Notes: generated from the sequence alone by a model not told the origin. 29,999 nucleotides of DNA from JAGGZI01 sp964399605 (GCA_964399605.1 CAYNRH010000006.1:1-29999); one strand, 5' to 3'. Shown: positions 14,436 through 23,696, counted from the stretch's first letter. Made by a program: numbers and translations.

Positions 14436-14648
14436 TTGCCAGAAAAGAAAAAAATCACAAAAGACATGAGCATAGGGGAAGTTATAAAAGAGTTTCCAGA
14501 AACATTTGAGGTTTTCCAGAAATATAACATATCCTGTATGGGATGCCCTTTTGCCATGATGGAGACACTGGAACAGGGTGCCAAAGCGCACGGAATTGAT
14601 GTAAAAAAGATTATAAAAGATTTGAATGATGCCATAGGGGAGAAATGA
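14436..14648 (+). CDS. DUF1858 small redox-disulfide protein
   Basis: The 70-residue protein starts at TTG 14436 after GGGGTGATGAA. It begins with a helical KDMSIGEVIKEFPETFEVFQKYN segment (split here: FPETFEVFQ) and ends in the family hallmark ISCMGCPFAMMETLEQGA with a Cys-x2-Cys pair. This is the DUF1858 domain also found in hybrid-cluster-protein-associated redox disulfide proteins. It is probably a small thiol or Fe-S carrier. Its place between iscU and a Cys-rich membrane protein suggests a role in sulfur or cluster handling (inference). Confidence 0.88.
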   Translation: MPEKKKITKDMSIGEVIKEFPETFEVFQKYNISCMGCPFAMMETLEQGAKAHGIDVKKIIKDLNDAIGEK

Positions 14649-15002
14649 ATGGTCTTATTCTGCATTCCATGTTTGACGTTGTTGCTGTATTTTGCAATAG
14701 CCTCCATATTTGTACCCAGATACAGAGTCTACATAAAGGAAGGTTGGAGATGCTTCATAGACAAGCTGAGGGGCAAAAAATGTTCTGTGTCTTTTGACAA
14801 CAGGATGAGACTGAAAATATCAGCATGGTTCTCCAAGAAAGGAATGCCAAGGATTGGAAAATTCCTTTACAATGAAAGAAACTTCAACTGGACGCTGATA
14901 ATAATCGGTGTTGGAACTACTGTTTTGTCAATCTATCTCATGGTAGTGTTCATAGATTTCATGATAAATCCACCATGCACGGTAGATACCTGCGGCGCTT
15001 AG
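14649..15002 (+). CDS. Small membrane protein with paired cysteines, end of the isc operon
   Basis: The 117-residue protein has two hydrophobic helices (about 1-22 and 83-106) around a basic loop. Cysteine pairs occur at the two ends: CIPC in the first helix (C5, C8) and CTVDTC near the C-terminus, with C34 and C45 in the loop. The arrangement suggests a membrane thiol-redox or metal-binding protein; I do not recognise the family. The ATG directly follows the DUF1858 stop (TGA-ATG), so they are coupled. Confidence 0.75.
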   Translation: MVLFCIPCLTLLLYFAIASIFVPRYRVYIKEGWRCFIDKLRGKKCSVSFDNRMRLKISAWFSKKGMPRIGKFLYNERNFNWTLIIIGVGTTVLSIYLMVVFIDFMINPPCTVDTCGA

Positions 15003-15007
15003 ATAAC

Positions 15008-15015
15008 TTTTTATT
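15008..15015 (+). promoter_or_regulatory. TATA box of the OB-fold gene
   Basis: TTTTTATT is centred 26.5 bp before the ATG at 15038; leaderless start. Confidence 0.6.
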
Positions 15016-15037
15016 TCTTATCAGACAAGATATAAAC

Positions 15038-15355
15038 ATGCCAGAAGATTTTGGTTTCAAAAGGTTTCCAACTGTAGAAAAGAAAATATCTGAAATAAGT
15101 CCGGAAGACATCAGAGTCGCAGTTATTGGAACTGTTGTAGACAAAGGGGATGGAAAAATAGTTATTGATGATGGCTCTGATAATATTAACGTATTCCTCG
15201 ATGATGAAAATAAACTGGAAACAGGGAAGATGTTAAGAATTGTGGGGAGAGTAAACAAAGACGACTTGAGTATAAGCGCCGAGGCTGTACAGGATTTCTC
15301 AAAATTCAATCTGGAATTGTATAAAAAATTGAAAGAACTTTATTTAACCAAATAA
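15038..15355 (+). CDS. OB-fold protein, RPA/SSB-like
   Basis: The 105-residue protein has the five-strand pattern of an OB-fold nucleic-acid-binding domain: VAVIGTVVDKG, KIVIDDGSDNINVFL, MLRIVGRVNK, LSISAEAVQDF, followed by a C-terminal helix ELYKKLKELYL. This order resembles small archaeal replication protein A-associated or tRNA-anticodon-type OB proteins. DNA or RNA binding is likely; the partner is unknown. A TATA box 26 bp upstream supports ATG 15038. The 3' end overlaps the convergent large secreted protein gene by 16 bp. Confidence 0.82.
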   Translation: MPEDFGFKRFPTVEKKISEISPEDIRVAVIGTVVDKGDGKIVIDDGSDNINVFLDDENKLETGKMLRIVGRVNKDDLSISAEAVQDFSKFNLELYKKLKELYLTK

Positions 15356-18300
15356 ACTTCTCCAGCAGAGTATTGCATTTCATAATCTATCCAATTGAGG
15401 GCGTTCCTTATCCTAAAGACCCTTCCTCTTATTGGATTTCCGTATATGTCTTCCAAGATGCCCGTGTCAAATTTTGTATATTGACCTGGTTTATAACTGA
15501 ACCTGTATACTTCTTTCATCGAATGCCAATCTCCTACTGATATTATAGCCTCTTGGTATCCAGAGCCTTCCATTTTTACCGTGCCTGAAATTCTCTTTAT
15601 TATTTTTTCTTCTCCCAAGTCATAGTGATGCTCTTGAGCATTGCATCCAATCACATTTCTCTGAGCTCCCAAAGCCTGGAGATCCGCGCTTCCATCGCAG
15701 GAGAACGTATTGATCATTGTTTGCAGAGTAGTGGTGGTAGTTGATGTTGAAGTAGATGTAGAGGTTGTGGTTGTGGAAGTAGAGGTCGATGTGCTGGTTG
15801 ATGTTGAAGTAGATGTAGAGGTTGTGGTAGTAGAGGTTGTTGTATTTGTTGCTTGGCTGGGATTTTCGCAGACATCTGTTCTACTGGACCAACCGTATTT
15901 TGAACCTACATTTTGTTTGCAAATTAATCCAGACTTGCAGTCATCATTGGAATCACAATCTCCATATCCTGCTGAGCATTTGCAGGTTGGTGAACAGTAG
16001 GACCAGTCACCGGGAGANNNNNNNNNNNNNNNNNNNNNNNNNNNNNNNNNNNNNNNNNNNNNNNNNNNNNNNNNNNNNNNNNNNNNNNNNNNNNNNNNNN
16101 NNNNNNNNNNNNNNNNNCATATCCTGCTGAGCATTTGCAGGTTGGTGAACAGTAGGACCAGTCACCGGGAGAACCTTTGTGGCAAGATGTTGGAACAGTG
16201 GTTGTGGTTGTATTCGAGGTTGTTGTATTTGTTGCTTGGCTGGGATTTTCGCAGACATCTGTTCTACTGGACCAACCGTATTTTGAACCTACATTTTGTT
16301 TGCAAATTAATCCAGACTTGCAGTCATCATTGGAATCACAATCTCCATATCCTGCTGAGCATTTGCAGGTTGGTGAACAGTAGGACCAGTCACCGGGAGA
16401 GCCCTTGTGACAGGAAATTTGATCCGTGCTTGGTGAAACTGTCCCACCCGCAGATGAGTCTGAATTTCTGTTGATAGTAGTTGTTGCAACAGTCGTTGTA
16501 GTTGATGTGGGTGAACTACAAGAGAGAGATAAATCATATGTTCCTGAATGTTCTGGAACCCAATCTACCATTATATAGTATGTTCCTCCAGTTAAAGTGT
16601 GTGAGCAAGTTTCTGTAAAATAATGCGGTTTGCTGGGCTTACACTCATAATTATGAAAAGAGGGGCAACTTCCATCTGATGTAGTATATAAATTATAACT
16701 AGCAACTGAGTTTGGTTTCATTGTTACCTTTACATCCTTTGAAGAATCTAATGTATAAACAAAATATTGTTGTTCAGATGTAGAAAGATCATGTATAGTT
16801 TCACCACAAGAAATTCTAAGAGCATCTTGGCAAGAAGAATGTGGCGGTATTGTTGTTGTAGTTGAAGTAGTGGTTGTCTTTCCAGCAATACAGCTCCAAT
16901 CCGAGCAATCAAACATAACTTCATTCGTACATCTATAACCTTTGCATTCATTTCCACAACAGTGCCACTTGCCTCCATCATAAATACATGCTCTGTGGTT
17001 TGCGTTACACGGACCATCAACAAGAGAACTATCAGAAAATCTTACCTTCAAAACTCCGTCATCGCAATATTTTGATGTGTCTATGTTCATTGGTTTATGC
17101 TGCGACCAGGAACAGTGCGAGGGATTTGTCCCTTTCCCAGCATAGCCAAGACCATCCCCTTCTATAGAGATATATGACTCCTCAACACCATAAAGACCTG
17201 AAGAATCATAATCACCATAAAGCTCTACGAAAAAGTTGTAACCGCCAAGATTAGCCGTGCTTGTATAGGGACTTGCGTTTTCTTCTGTTTTCGATTCACC
17301 CTCTTCAGTACATAAAACATCCACGATAGCAGTATCAGGTGTATTTACATATTTTCCATTAACATCATATGCATCCGAAAGTACTTTGTATTTCCCTGGA
17401 GAATTGACATCAATTCTAAAACTACTTGTAGAAAATCCAGAAGCACCTGCACTGGACATATCAGAATTTCCATATTTTAAATCAGAGTGTGTTATCCATT
17501 TTAGACTTCCTGTGTCAGACACTTTATTTATATTGGCAACCGTGTAATCATAAAACCCTTCCACATCAAAAGTTAAAACCCATTTAGAATTCACTTTGGT
17601 ACACTTCATATTTGTTATGTTTATTTCTATTTTATTGCCTCCATTGCTTTTTTGGGAATGGCAGGAATTATCATACCAATAACAGGAATTGCTTGTACAT
17701 TTTGTCCATGAGCTATAATATTCGCATGGATAATGAGAATAGCATGTATTATTCCACCAAATGAAATTCCACTCTTCGCATTCTTTTTGATTGTCTAATT
17801 GATTGGCCCTTGGTTTCACATTATGGCAAGAGTTATCCCACCAATATGTGTGCATTGAAGCGCCCACTGATTTTATTCTCTTCTGATAATACTCATTGTT
17901 GAACTTTAAACAATCCTCTTTACTTTTTATCAAATGTGTCTGTGGCCAACCATGACATTCATTGTTCCATATCCAGCATCCATTACTCTCACAGTCGTCC
18001 AGGTTCTTTACCCATGTGCATAATTTGAGCCCTAGATTACATCTGCCATCATACCAATAGTACCCCTGACTTCTGCATTCATCTTTCGATGGATATGGCT
18101 TAAATGGTAGTTTATCTATAGCCTCTTCAGCCAGCCAATCAGGAATTTTACCTGTCTGTGTGTTGTAGTCCCTGATATAATTAAGTGGCCGGTCTAAGTT
18201 GAAGTCTAACATCCCAGTCCAGTATATGGGTCCGCTTGGATATCCCCCCTGAAAATCAAGGGTAATCTCCCACCTATGATCCCCAATAATTTTTCCATAT

Positions 18301-18887
18301 CTTATTATATCCCCAGACTTATGCCATCTTGAAGACGGGCCAGCACTCCATTTATCTCCTATTTGGTTAATCGCATCAATATCAATTAGATAGTGTCTGA
18401 AAAGTTTGTTTATAAACTCTTTCTTAGTAACACCGCTGACATTTTTAAATTCTATATTTCCAGAAGCTTTTACACAAGATATTTTATTTTCTTCCTTTAA
18501 TGGCCCATCGTAAATACATGCATAGGTTGCTTTTATTGGCTTTCCCTTACATTTGTCAGGCAACTCAGGTATAAACCATGTTCCTGATATTTCGTTTCCT
18601 TTTCTATTTGGATTATCTGAGAAAATACCGGAAACATCTCCACCTTCATATTCTATGTTACATTCTGAATCATCTGATACTGCATCTATCTGAAAATGTC
18701 TTATGTTATAACAATCTCCTTCTAAAACTCCAGAAAATTGTACTTCCCCACCCCAGCTACAATCTCCAATGCATGTTGAGTTTATAGACGCTGAAACAAG
18801 TCTACACTGAGACGCTCTCGCAGGATTTGAAAAAGTCAAAAAAACAAACAGTATTAAAAATGTCAATAGAGCATGTTTTATATTCAT
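15340..18887 (-). CDS. Giant secreted multi-domain Cys-rich protein (interrupted by assembly gap)
   Basis: The start is ATG 18887 with a signal peptide (hydrophobic residues 7-22, cleavage near ARAS). Domains in order are: a Cys-rich N-domain (to about 265); a Cys/Trp repeat array (about 268-410); a beta-sandwich-like region (about 417-525); a segment with DYDSSGLYGVEES and many Cys (about 545-670); a Thr linker; a pre-peptidase C-terminal-type domain (about 684-790, TGGTYYIMVDW and SGTYDLSLSC); then at least three copies of a 76-residue module beginning CHKGSPGDWSYC. After the gap there is a long Thr/Ser linker and a discoidin-like C-domain (GRVFRIRNALNW). No membrane anchor is visible. The frame differs across the N run because of its arbitrary length. 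Probable surface or adhesive protein. Confidence 0.85.
15740..15828. repeat. 57-bp imperfect tandem repeat encoding a Thr/Ser linker
   Basis: A 32-bp core recurs exactly at 15740-15771 and 15797-15828 (57-bp period, 19 codons). On the minus strand it encodes TSTSTSTTTT-type sequence just before the C-terminal domain. Confidence 0.75.
15833..16400. repeat. Near-identical 76-codon cysteine-module repeats flanking an assembly gap
   Basis: A 185-bp block at 15833-16017 is identical to 16216-16400, and a partial third copy is at 16118-16172. The period between the two complete-end copies is 228 bp (16400 to 16172). Each encodes the module CHKGSPGDWSYCSPTCKC continuing SAGYGDCDSNDDCKSGLIC and ending RTDVCENPSQ. 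Confidence 0.92.
16018..16117. other. Assembly gap (100 N placeholder)
   Basis: Exactly 100 N, inside identical coding repeats, which probably caused the assembly break. Frame logic requires a true length of 2 modulo 3. Confidence 0.99.
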
Positions 18888-18936
18888 GATTATTTTTTGT
18901 CTTATAAATATATAAAAATTTTAAAAATGCAAACCT

Positions 18937-18944
18937 ATATAAAC
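18937..18944 (+). promoter_or_regulatory. TATA box of the PCNA gene
   Basis: TATATAAA about 26 bp before a start near 18967. GGAGGTG (18966-18972) then precedes the ATG at 18979, so this gene has a short leader with a strong ribosome-binding site. Confidence 0.55.
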
Positions 18945-18978
18945 AATAAAACAAATTGAATATTTGGAGGTGTAAAGA

Positions 18979-19719
18979 ATGTTTAAGGCAACAATTTCAG
19001 ATGTTTCTCTATTAAGAGATTCTATAGACACGATCTCACAGATTATAGGAGAAGGTGTCTTTAAGTTGACAAAAGATGGTATTTCTCTGGTAGCCACAGA
19101 CAGGGCAATGGTGGCTGTGGTTGATTTTGAATTGAAAAAATCTGCCTTTGACGAATATGTCTGCGACGAAGAAACATCCATAGGAGTCAACATAGAAAAC
19201 TTGCTGCAGATATTGAGGAGAGTCAAATCCACGGACAAAATAACTTTAGAGCTTGCAGACAACAAACTCAAGATAGAAATGAAGGGTGAGGGAACAAGAA
19301 AATTCTCAATGCCACTTTTGGATATATCAGCGGGAGAAATTCCAGAAGTGAACCAGTTGGAATTCCCAACAAAGATGAAGATAAAAACGTCCGTGATAGA
19401 AGAAGGGATAAATGACGCCGACATCATAAGCGATTCCATAGTCTTTGAGACTGATGGAAAAATATTCAAGATGAAAACCGAGGGAGACTCCAGCAGTGTA
19501 GAATCTATTGTTGAAAAAGACAATGGACTCATAGAAATATCCGGCAGCGAATCAAGAAGCAGATACGCTTTGGAATACCTGAAAAAAATGATGAAAGCTG
19601 GAAAAATTTCAGAAATAGCAACATTGAATCTTGGAAAGGACTTTCCATTGAAAATAACATTTACAAAACCTGACAAGGTTTCAATGTCTTTCGTGCTGGC
19701 GCCAAGGGTTGAAGATTAA
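18979..19719 (+). CDS. pcn: Sliding clamp PCNA
   Basis: The 246-residue DNA polymerase sliding clamp, a homotrimeric ring that tethers polymerases and nucleases to DNA. It shows MFKATISDVSLLRDSID, the DGISLVATDRAMVAVVDF segment, the two-domain layout joined by an interdomain loop (MPLLDISAGEIPEVNQLEF), and a C-terminal SFVLAPRVED matching the typical LAPRxEx end. Length is normal. A strong GGAGGTG supports the start. It lies divergent from the giant secreted protein and convergent with a GNAT gene that ends 3 bp away. Confidence 0.97.
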   Translation: MFKATISDVSLLRDSIDTISQIIGEGVFKLTKDGISLVATDRAMVAVVDFELKKSAFDEYVCDEETSIGVNIENLLQILRRVKSTDKITLELADNKLKIEMKGEGTRKFSMPLLDISAGEIPEVNQLEFPTKMKIKTSVIEEGINDADIISDSIVFETDGKIFKMKTEGDSSSVESIVEKDNGLIEISGSESRSRYALEYLKKMMKAGKISEIATLNLGKDFPLKITFTKPDKVSMSFVLAPRVED

Positions 19720-19722
19720 GGA

Positions 19723-20169
19723 TTATAAGAATTTAGCAAACTGCAGTATGTCGGTGCCTTTCCTATAATGCTCTCTGAAATATCCTTCTATGTAGAAGCC
19801 AAGCTCAAGAAGAATCCTTATGGAAAATTTGTTGTTGCTTTGAGTCCTTGCAACAACCTTTCTAATGTTTTTTCTCTTGAGACTATTGAGAGCTCTTTTT
19901 GTTAAATTTGTGCCTACGCCATTATTTCTATGCGGTTTATCAACCACAAGCCATCTCAACTCTGCCAAATCCAAATCCACGATAGAATATCTTACACTTC
20001 CTATTATCTTATTATCGAAAACTGCAACAAAGAATTTGCTGTTATCTCTCATCTCCTCTTCTACAAGTTCTTTTGTGATTCTGAACGGTTTGTAATCCTT
20101 GCCTAGATTCCTGCCTATTATTTTTGAAATTTCCTTTGCATCTTTTAAATTCGCACTTCTTATCTTCAT
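19723..20169 (-). CDS. GNAT-family N-acetyltransferase
   Basis: The 148-residue protein carries the acetyl-CoA loop RNNGVG (R81-G86) after the strand ELRWLVVDKPH, and the C-terminal NNKFSIRILLELGFYIEGYFREHY with the YFREHY end common in RimI/RimJ-like enzymes. It likely acetylates a protein N-terminus or small amine. An RNA-polymerase-type promoter is not obvious. It converges on PCNA with a 3-bp spacing. Confidence 0.88.
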   Translation of the reverse strand: MKIRSANLKDAKEISKIIGRNLGKDYKPFRITKELVEEEMRDNSKFFVAVFDNKIIGSVRYSIVDLDLAELRWLVVDKPHRNNGVGTNLTKRALNSLKRKNIRKVVARTQSNNKFSIRILLELGFYIEGYFREHYRKGTDILQFAKFL

Positions 20170-20203
20170 AAATATAATAATGCTGTTGAAAGTTTAAATT
20201 AAT

Positions 20204-20827
20204 TTATAAAACACTCTTCAATGTTTCCAGATTGAAAGTTGTGCCAGAACACCCATTTTTTATCAAGGGGACGCCCTGAGTTACAATTCTATGTGAATCT
20301 CTATAGGAATCCAACAAATTATTTGCAAGCTTTATTTCCTCCGGGCAGGCAACACCAACAAATGCCTCATATCCTTTTTTTATTATCTTCCTTATACAGG
20401 AGCCCCCAGGCAAAACAAAAACATCATAGCCCCTTTCCTCCCCAAGTTTTGTAGCTTTATTTATCAGGCAATCCTTAGAGCAGTGGGAGCATCGGTAGGA
20501 AGATGTCTCCTCATCAAATGAAGCCTTGCACCGTGAATCCATATATTTTCTGGAGCAATGGGGAAGGAGAATGGCTCTCTTATTTGTTTTCAAAAATTCT
20601 TCCCTTTGAATGATATTCCTGACATAATTATCTATTAAATCCTCAACAACTGTTATAGCATCAGAGACAGGTATTCCAATCATTTTGTCAACCTTGAACT
20701 TCTTGACAAGATGCATGGCTATTTTTCCAATCTTTCCATGTATGTCTCTCTTACTGGAAAATCTTGCAATGTCACTAAAGAATGATTTGGAAATTCTTGA
20801 TAAGTCAAAATTGAACTTGTAAGCCAT
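20204..20827 (-). CDS. DUF116 family protein
   Basis: The 207-residue protein is rich in conserved cysteines: LPHCSR, CKASF, the CSHCSKDC cluster, PGGSCIRK, GVACPEEIK and the C-terminal GVPLIKNGCSGTTFN. The IGIPVSDAITVVEDL segment and this Cys order are the DUF116 hallmarks. The cysteines may hold an Fe-S cluster or zinc; the biochemical role of DUF116 is not established. The start MAYKFNFDLSRI is at 20827, with an A/T-rich promoter region shared with the divergent secretion ATPase. Confidence 0.88.
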   Translation of the reverse strand: MAYKFNFDLSRISKSFFSDIARFSSKRDIHGKIGKIAMHLVKKFKVDKMIGIPVSDAITVVEDLIDNYVRNIIQREEFLKTNKRAILLPHCSRKYMDSRCKASFDEETSSYRCSHCSKDCLINKATKLGEERGYDVFVLPGGSCIRKIIKKGYEAFVGVACPEEIKLANNLLDSYRDSHRIVTQGVPLIKNGCSGTTFNLETLKSVL

Positions 20828-20903
20828 TTTAATCTATAATAAAATTGTTTTTACTATATAATAATTTTATATTCAAAAACCAAAAAAGTAATAGGGATTT
20901 TAA

Positions 20904-23159
20904 ATGGTTTGCGAATATGAGATGAAAGGCAGGACTATGAAGGTAAACTGCCTTGGATGTATATATGGCTCCAGTATAGAGGATTATCCCGCCTGCATGG
21001 CGCGCACAATTGACAAACTGATGGAAGTCAAAAACGCGGAAACCATAGTTCTTGCAAAGAACAGGGAATATGAATATCCATTTGAGCAGACAAGGATGCT
21101 CGTCCAGCTCGCGTCCACGATAAACGAAATAATTAAAACAAAAAAGCTCATAAGCCCATTAAGGGTTGAAAGAGGTTGTATAGAATATCTGGGAGATAAC
21201 TTCTCAAAACTTCAGGACATTGTACTGACAGACCTAAGGTCAGACCCTGTTGCCGCTTATGAAAAAATAAAAAGGCTTATAAGGCATACCAAAATAAAAA
21301 TAGAATCAGTTGGAGGAAAAACAAAGGAGTGTCAGGAAGACTTTCTTGAAAATGTCCTGTTGCCATTGTCACAAATGCTTGAAAATCTGGAACTCATAAA
21401 AAAGGCTAAGCCACTCCTGACAAAATACAAGATAGGCGACCGTGGGGTTTACAGGGAAATATTTCACCCTACAACAAGGCCTAACTTCATGCTCACCAAA
21501 TACATGTCACAGCCACCCAAAGGTGGAGAAATAATAGATAGGTACAAAATATCCAAGAATATAGAAGTTGAGATATACAAAAAACCTGGCTCTGTGAGGT
21601 ATATTTATCATGTATTGCCGCCAGAATTTGAGCTAAGTGAAGACAAGTACACGATACTGGATGCTGCAAGAAGATACCTGACTGAGCATAAGCCCAAAGC
21701 CACTGAATTCGCAGAGCCTGAAAAAATGAGGGAAGTCTTTTCCAACATAGGGAGAGACCTTATAAGTGATCTGGCAGACCAAATGGGAGTGAAATTATCG
21801 TCAGATGACATTGAAGAAATGACGTCCATTTTAACCAGATATACTGCTGGGTTGGGAATACTTGAAATTCTCCTGGCAGACAAAAAAATTCAGGACATCT
21901 ATATAAACTCTCCGATAGGTGAAATGCCTATTCATATATTTCATCAAGACTACCAAGAATGCGAAACTAATTTAATTCCAACGCAAGAAGACGCAGAATA
22001 CTGGGTAACAAGATTCAGGATGATATCAGGAAGGCCTCTGGACGAGGCAAACCCTGTTTTAGATACAGAAACTATAGTTCCGGGCGGCAGGGCAAGGATA
22101 GCCGTGGTCACAAGAAGCTTGTCCCCAGACGGATTCGGCTTTTCAATAAGAAGGCATAGGGATGACCCGTGGACATATCCACTTTACCTCCAGCCAGATG
22201 TAAAATACTTTAACCCTCTCTTTGCTGGATTGATGTCTTTCATAGTTGACGGCTCCCGGACATTCTTAATAGGCGGGACCAGGTCATCAGGCAAAACATC
22301 CCTTCTGGCAGCAACAATGCTTGAGATAATGAAAAAATACAGGATTGTTACAGTTGAGGACACTCTGGAGCTACCTATAAGAAGAATGAGGGAACTTGGA
22401 TTCAACATTGAAAGGCTGAAATCTCGTTCAGTGATAACCCAGGTGGAGACGGAACTGCCCACGGAAGAAGCAATAAGAACTGCACTTAGGTTGGGCGACT
22501 CTTGTTTGATATTGGGTGAGGTGAGATCAACAGAAGCACGTGCTCTTTACGAGGCAATGCGAATTGGCGCGCTTGCAAACACTGTCGCAGGAACAATTCA
22601 CGGCGAAAGCGCCTACGGCATTTTTGACCGTGTGGTAAACGACCTTGGCGTTCCCATTACCTCTTTCAAGGCAACAGACATTGTAGTAATCTGCAACATG
22701 TTGAAATCTGCCGACGGCTTGCACAGGTTCAGAAGAGTAACAGAAATAACAGAGGTAAGAAAACACTGGAAAGAAGATCCGCTAGAGGAGGGTGGATTTG
22801 TGAATCTAATGGAATATTCCTCCAAGGAGGATAAGCTTAAACCAACCCCAACACTCCTTAACGGGGAAAGCGTGATACTGAATGAAATAGCATCAAACGT
22901 GAGGGAATGGTCAGGAAACTGGTCAGCAGTTTGGGAAAATATAAACCTAAGGGGAAAAATAAAACAGGCTATAGTTGACTACGCTCTCAAAACCGGAAGG
23001 AAGGAACTCATGGAAGCACCCTTCGTGGTGGCATCCAATGAAAAGTTCCACTTAATATGCGAAGAGCTAAGGAAGGAAGTTGGCTCAATTCCCTCAGACA
23101 GGGCATACGACCTGTGGGAAGACTGGATGAAAGAACATCTGAAAAAAGCAAAAAAATGA
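20904..23159 (+). CDS. FlaI/TadA-type secretion ATPase
   Basis: The 751-residue AAA+-like motor powers assembly of archaeal type IV pili. Walker A is GTRSSGKT (458-465), the Asp box TVEDTLELP, Walker B SCLILGEVRS, and the His box TIHGESAYGIFDRVVNDL; the N-terminal two-domain part includes LGILEILLADKKIQDIYIN. Before this, the first 40 residues hold a Cys cluster (CLGCIYGSSIEDYPAC), not usual for this family. The C-terminal region ends WEDWMKEHLKKAKK. Start ATG 20904 follows AATAGGGATTTTAA; Met codons at 20922 and 20937 are alternatives that keep the Cys cluster. It precedes the FlaJ-like gene with one small gene between. Confidence 0.94.
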   Translation: MVCEYEMKGRTMKVNCLGCIYGSSIEDYPACMARTIDKLMEVKNAETIVLAKNREYEYPFEQTRMLVQLASTINEIIKTKKLISPLRVERGCIEYLGDNFSKLQDIVLTDLRSDPVAAYEKIKRLIRHTKIKIESVGGKTKECQEDFLENVLLPLSQMLENLELIKKAKPLLTKYKIGDRGVYREIFHPTTRPNFMLTKYMSQPPKGGEIIDRYKISKNIEVEIYKKPGSVRYIYHVLPPEFELSEDKYTILDAARRYLTEHKPKATEFAEPEKMREVFSNIGRDLISDLADQMGVKLSSDDIEEMTSILTRYTAGLGILEILLADKKIQDIYINSPIGEMPIHIFHQDYQECETNLIPTQEDAEYWVTRFRMISGRPLDEANPVLDTETIVPGGRARIAVVTRSLSPDGFGFSIRRHRDDPWTYPLYLQPDVKYFNPLFAGLMSFIVDGSRTFLIGGTRSSGKTSLLAATMLEIMKKYRIVTVEDTLELPIRRMRELGFNIERLKSRSVITQVETELPTEEAIRTALRLGDSCLILGEVRSTEARALYEAMRIGALANTVAGTIHGESAYGIFDRVVNDLGVPITSFKATDIVVICNMLKSADGLHRFRRVTEITEVRKHWKEDPLEEGGFVNLMEYSSKEDKLKPTPTLLNGESVILNEIASNVREWSGNWSAVWENINLRGKIKQAIVDYALKTGRKELMEAPFVVASNEKFHLICEELRKEVGSIPSDRAYDLWEDWMKEHLKKAKK

Positions 23160-23305
23160 ATTAAGTCATATTTAAAGGTATCGTTTTTCTGATTTTTTGA
23201 TTTTCAAATTTTGATATCTAGATGTATTTTAAGTGCTAAATTACGCATTTTTGCAGTTTTTTCGGGGGTTACATTTAAATAGCTCCAAAAAAGTATTTCT
23301 GTTTC
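23160..23305. other. Longest intergenic region: T-run terminator and promoter
   Basis: These 146 bp have no gene. T-runs (TTTTT 23184-23188, TTTTTT 23193-23198) look like an archaeal terminator for the ATPase gene. TTTAAATA (23274-23281) is the TATA box for the next gene, 28 bp before its ATG. No structured RNA was recognised. Confidence 0.5.
23184..23204 (+). terminator. Poly-T terminator after the ATPase gene
   Basis: Successive T-runs 25-40 bp after the stop, with little GC-rich structure, as in archaeal termination. Confidence 0.4.
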
Positions 23306-23656
23306 ATGTCAATATTGGATGATTTGGAGAAAGAATTTGAAGGTTTTTCGAATTTACCTGAAAAGAGAAAAATAAAATATTTAAATGAACAAGGAAAAAA
23401 AGAGCTGGACGAATATAATAAACAAAAGAAAAAAATATTTTCAAATGGAGAAATTGAATACCTGAGAAACGCAGCAAAAGATTTCTTTCTCGCAGGAAAA
23501 TCAGGGCACTTGAGGAAGTGCCTTAAAGAAATGGAAAAATGCAACTTATCTACAAATGAAATAAAACCTTATAAGTCTTTTTTAAATATTTTAGAAGAAG
23601 ATAAAACAACATTTAAAGAAAGAGCCAAATACGCAGAAAGTCCTATACTAATGTAG
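23306..23656 (+). CDS. Small charged soluble protein between the ATPase and platform genes
   Basis: The 116-residue protein is highly charged and mostly helical by composition (LDDLEKEFEGF, KKELDEYNKQKKKIF, LRNAAKDFFLAGKSGHLRK). No signal peptide, membrane helix or known motif is visible, so I assign no function. It has its own TATA box (23274-23281). Its position between the motor and platform genes suggests an accessory cytoplasmic component of the pilus machine, but it could be unrelated. Confidence 0.7.
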   Translation: MSILDDLEKEFEGFSNLPEKRKIKYLNEQGKKELDEYNKQKKKIFSNGEIEYLRNAAKDFFLAGKSGHLRKCLKEMEKCNLSTNEIKPYKSFLNILEEDKTTFKERAKYAESPILM

Positions 23657-23666
23657 TAACTCAAAC

Positions 23667-23674
23667 TTTTTATA
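23667..23674 (+). promoter_or_regulatory. TATA box of the FlaJ/TadC-like gene
   Basis: TTTTATAA is centred 26.5 bp before the ATG at 23697; leaderless start of the platform and pilin operon. Confidence 0.65.
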
Positions 23675-23696
23675 ATCTAAACGCATAATCTTTAAC

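Noticed and set aside
15710..16000. Val-rich plus-strand ORF (96 aa) opposite the Thr/Ser linker and Cys module
   Set aside because: It is the antisense reading of Thr codons (ACN read as valine-type codons) inside the giant secreted protein gene; no promoter or ribosome-binding site.
16007..16258. Separate short minus-strand ORFs around the N run
   Set aside because: They are frame fragments created by the arbitrary 100-N gap inside one large gene.
15833..16400. Duplicated DNA possibly marking a mobile element
   Set aside because: The duplicated segment is a protein module in frame with no terminal inverted repeats, target duplication or transposase.
20828..20903. Intergenic region checked for a tRNA or small RNA gene
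   Set aside because: It is almost purely A/T with TATA-like elements for two divergent genes and no GC-rich stem structure.
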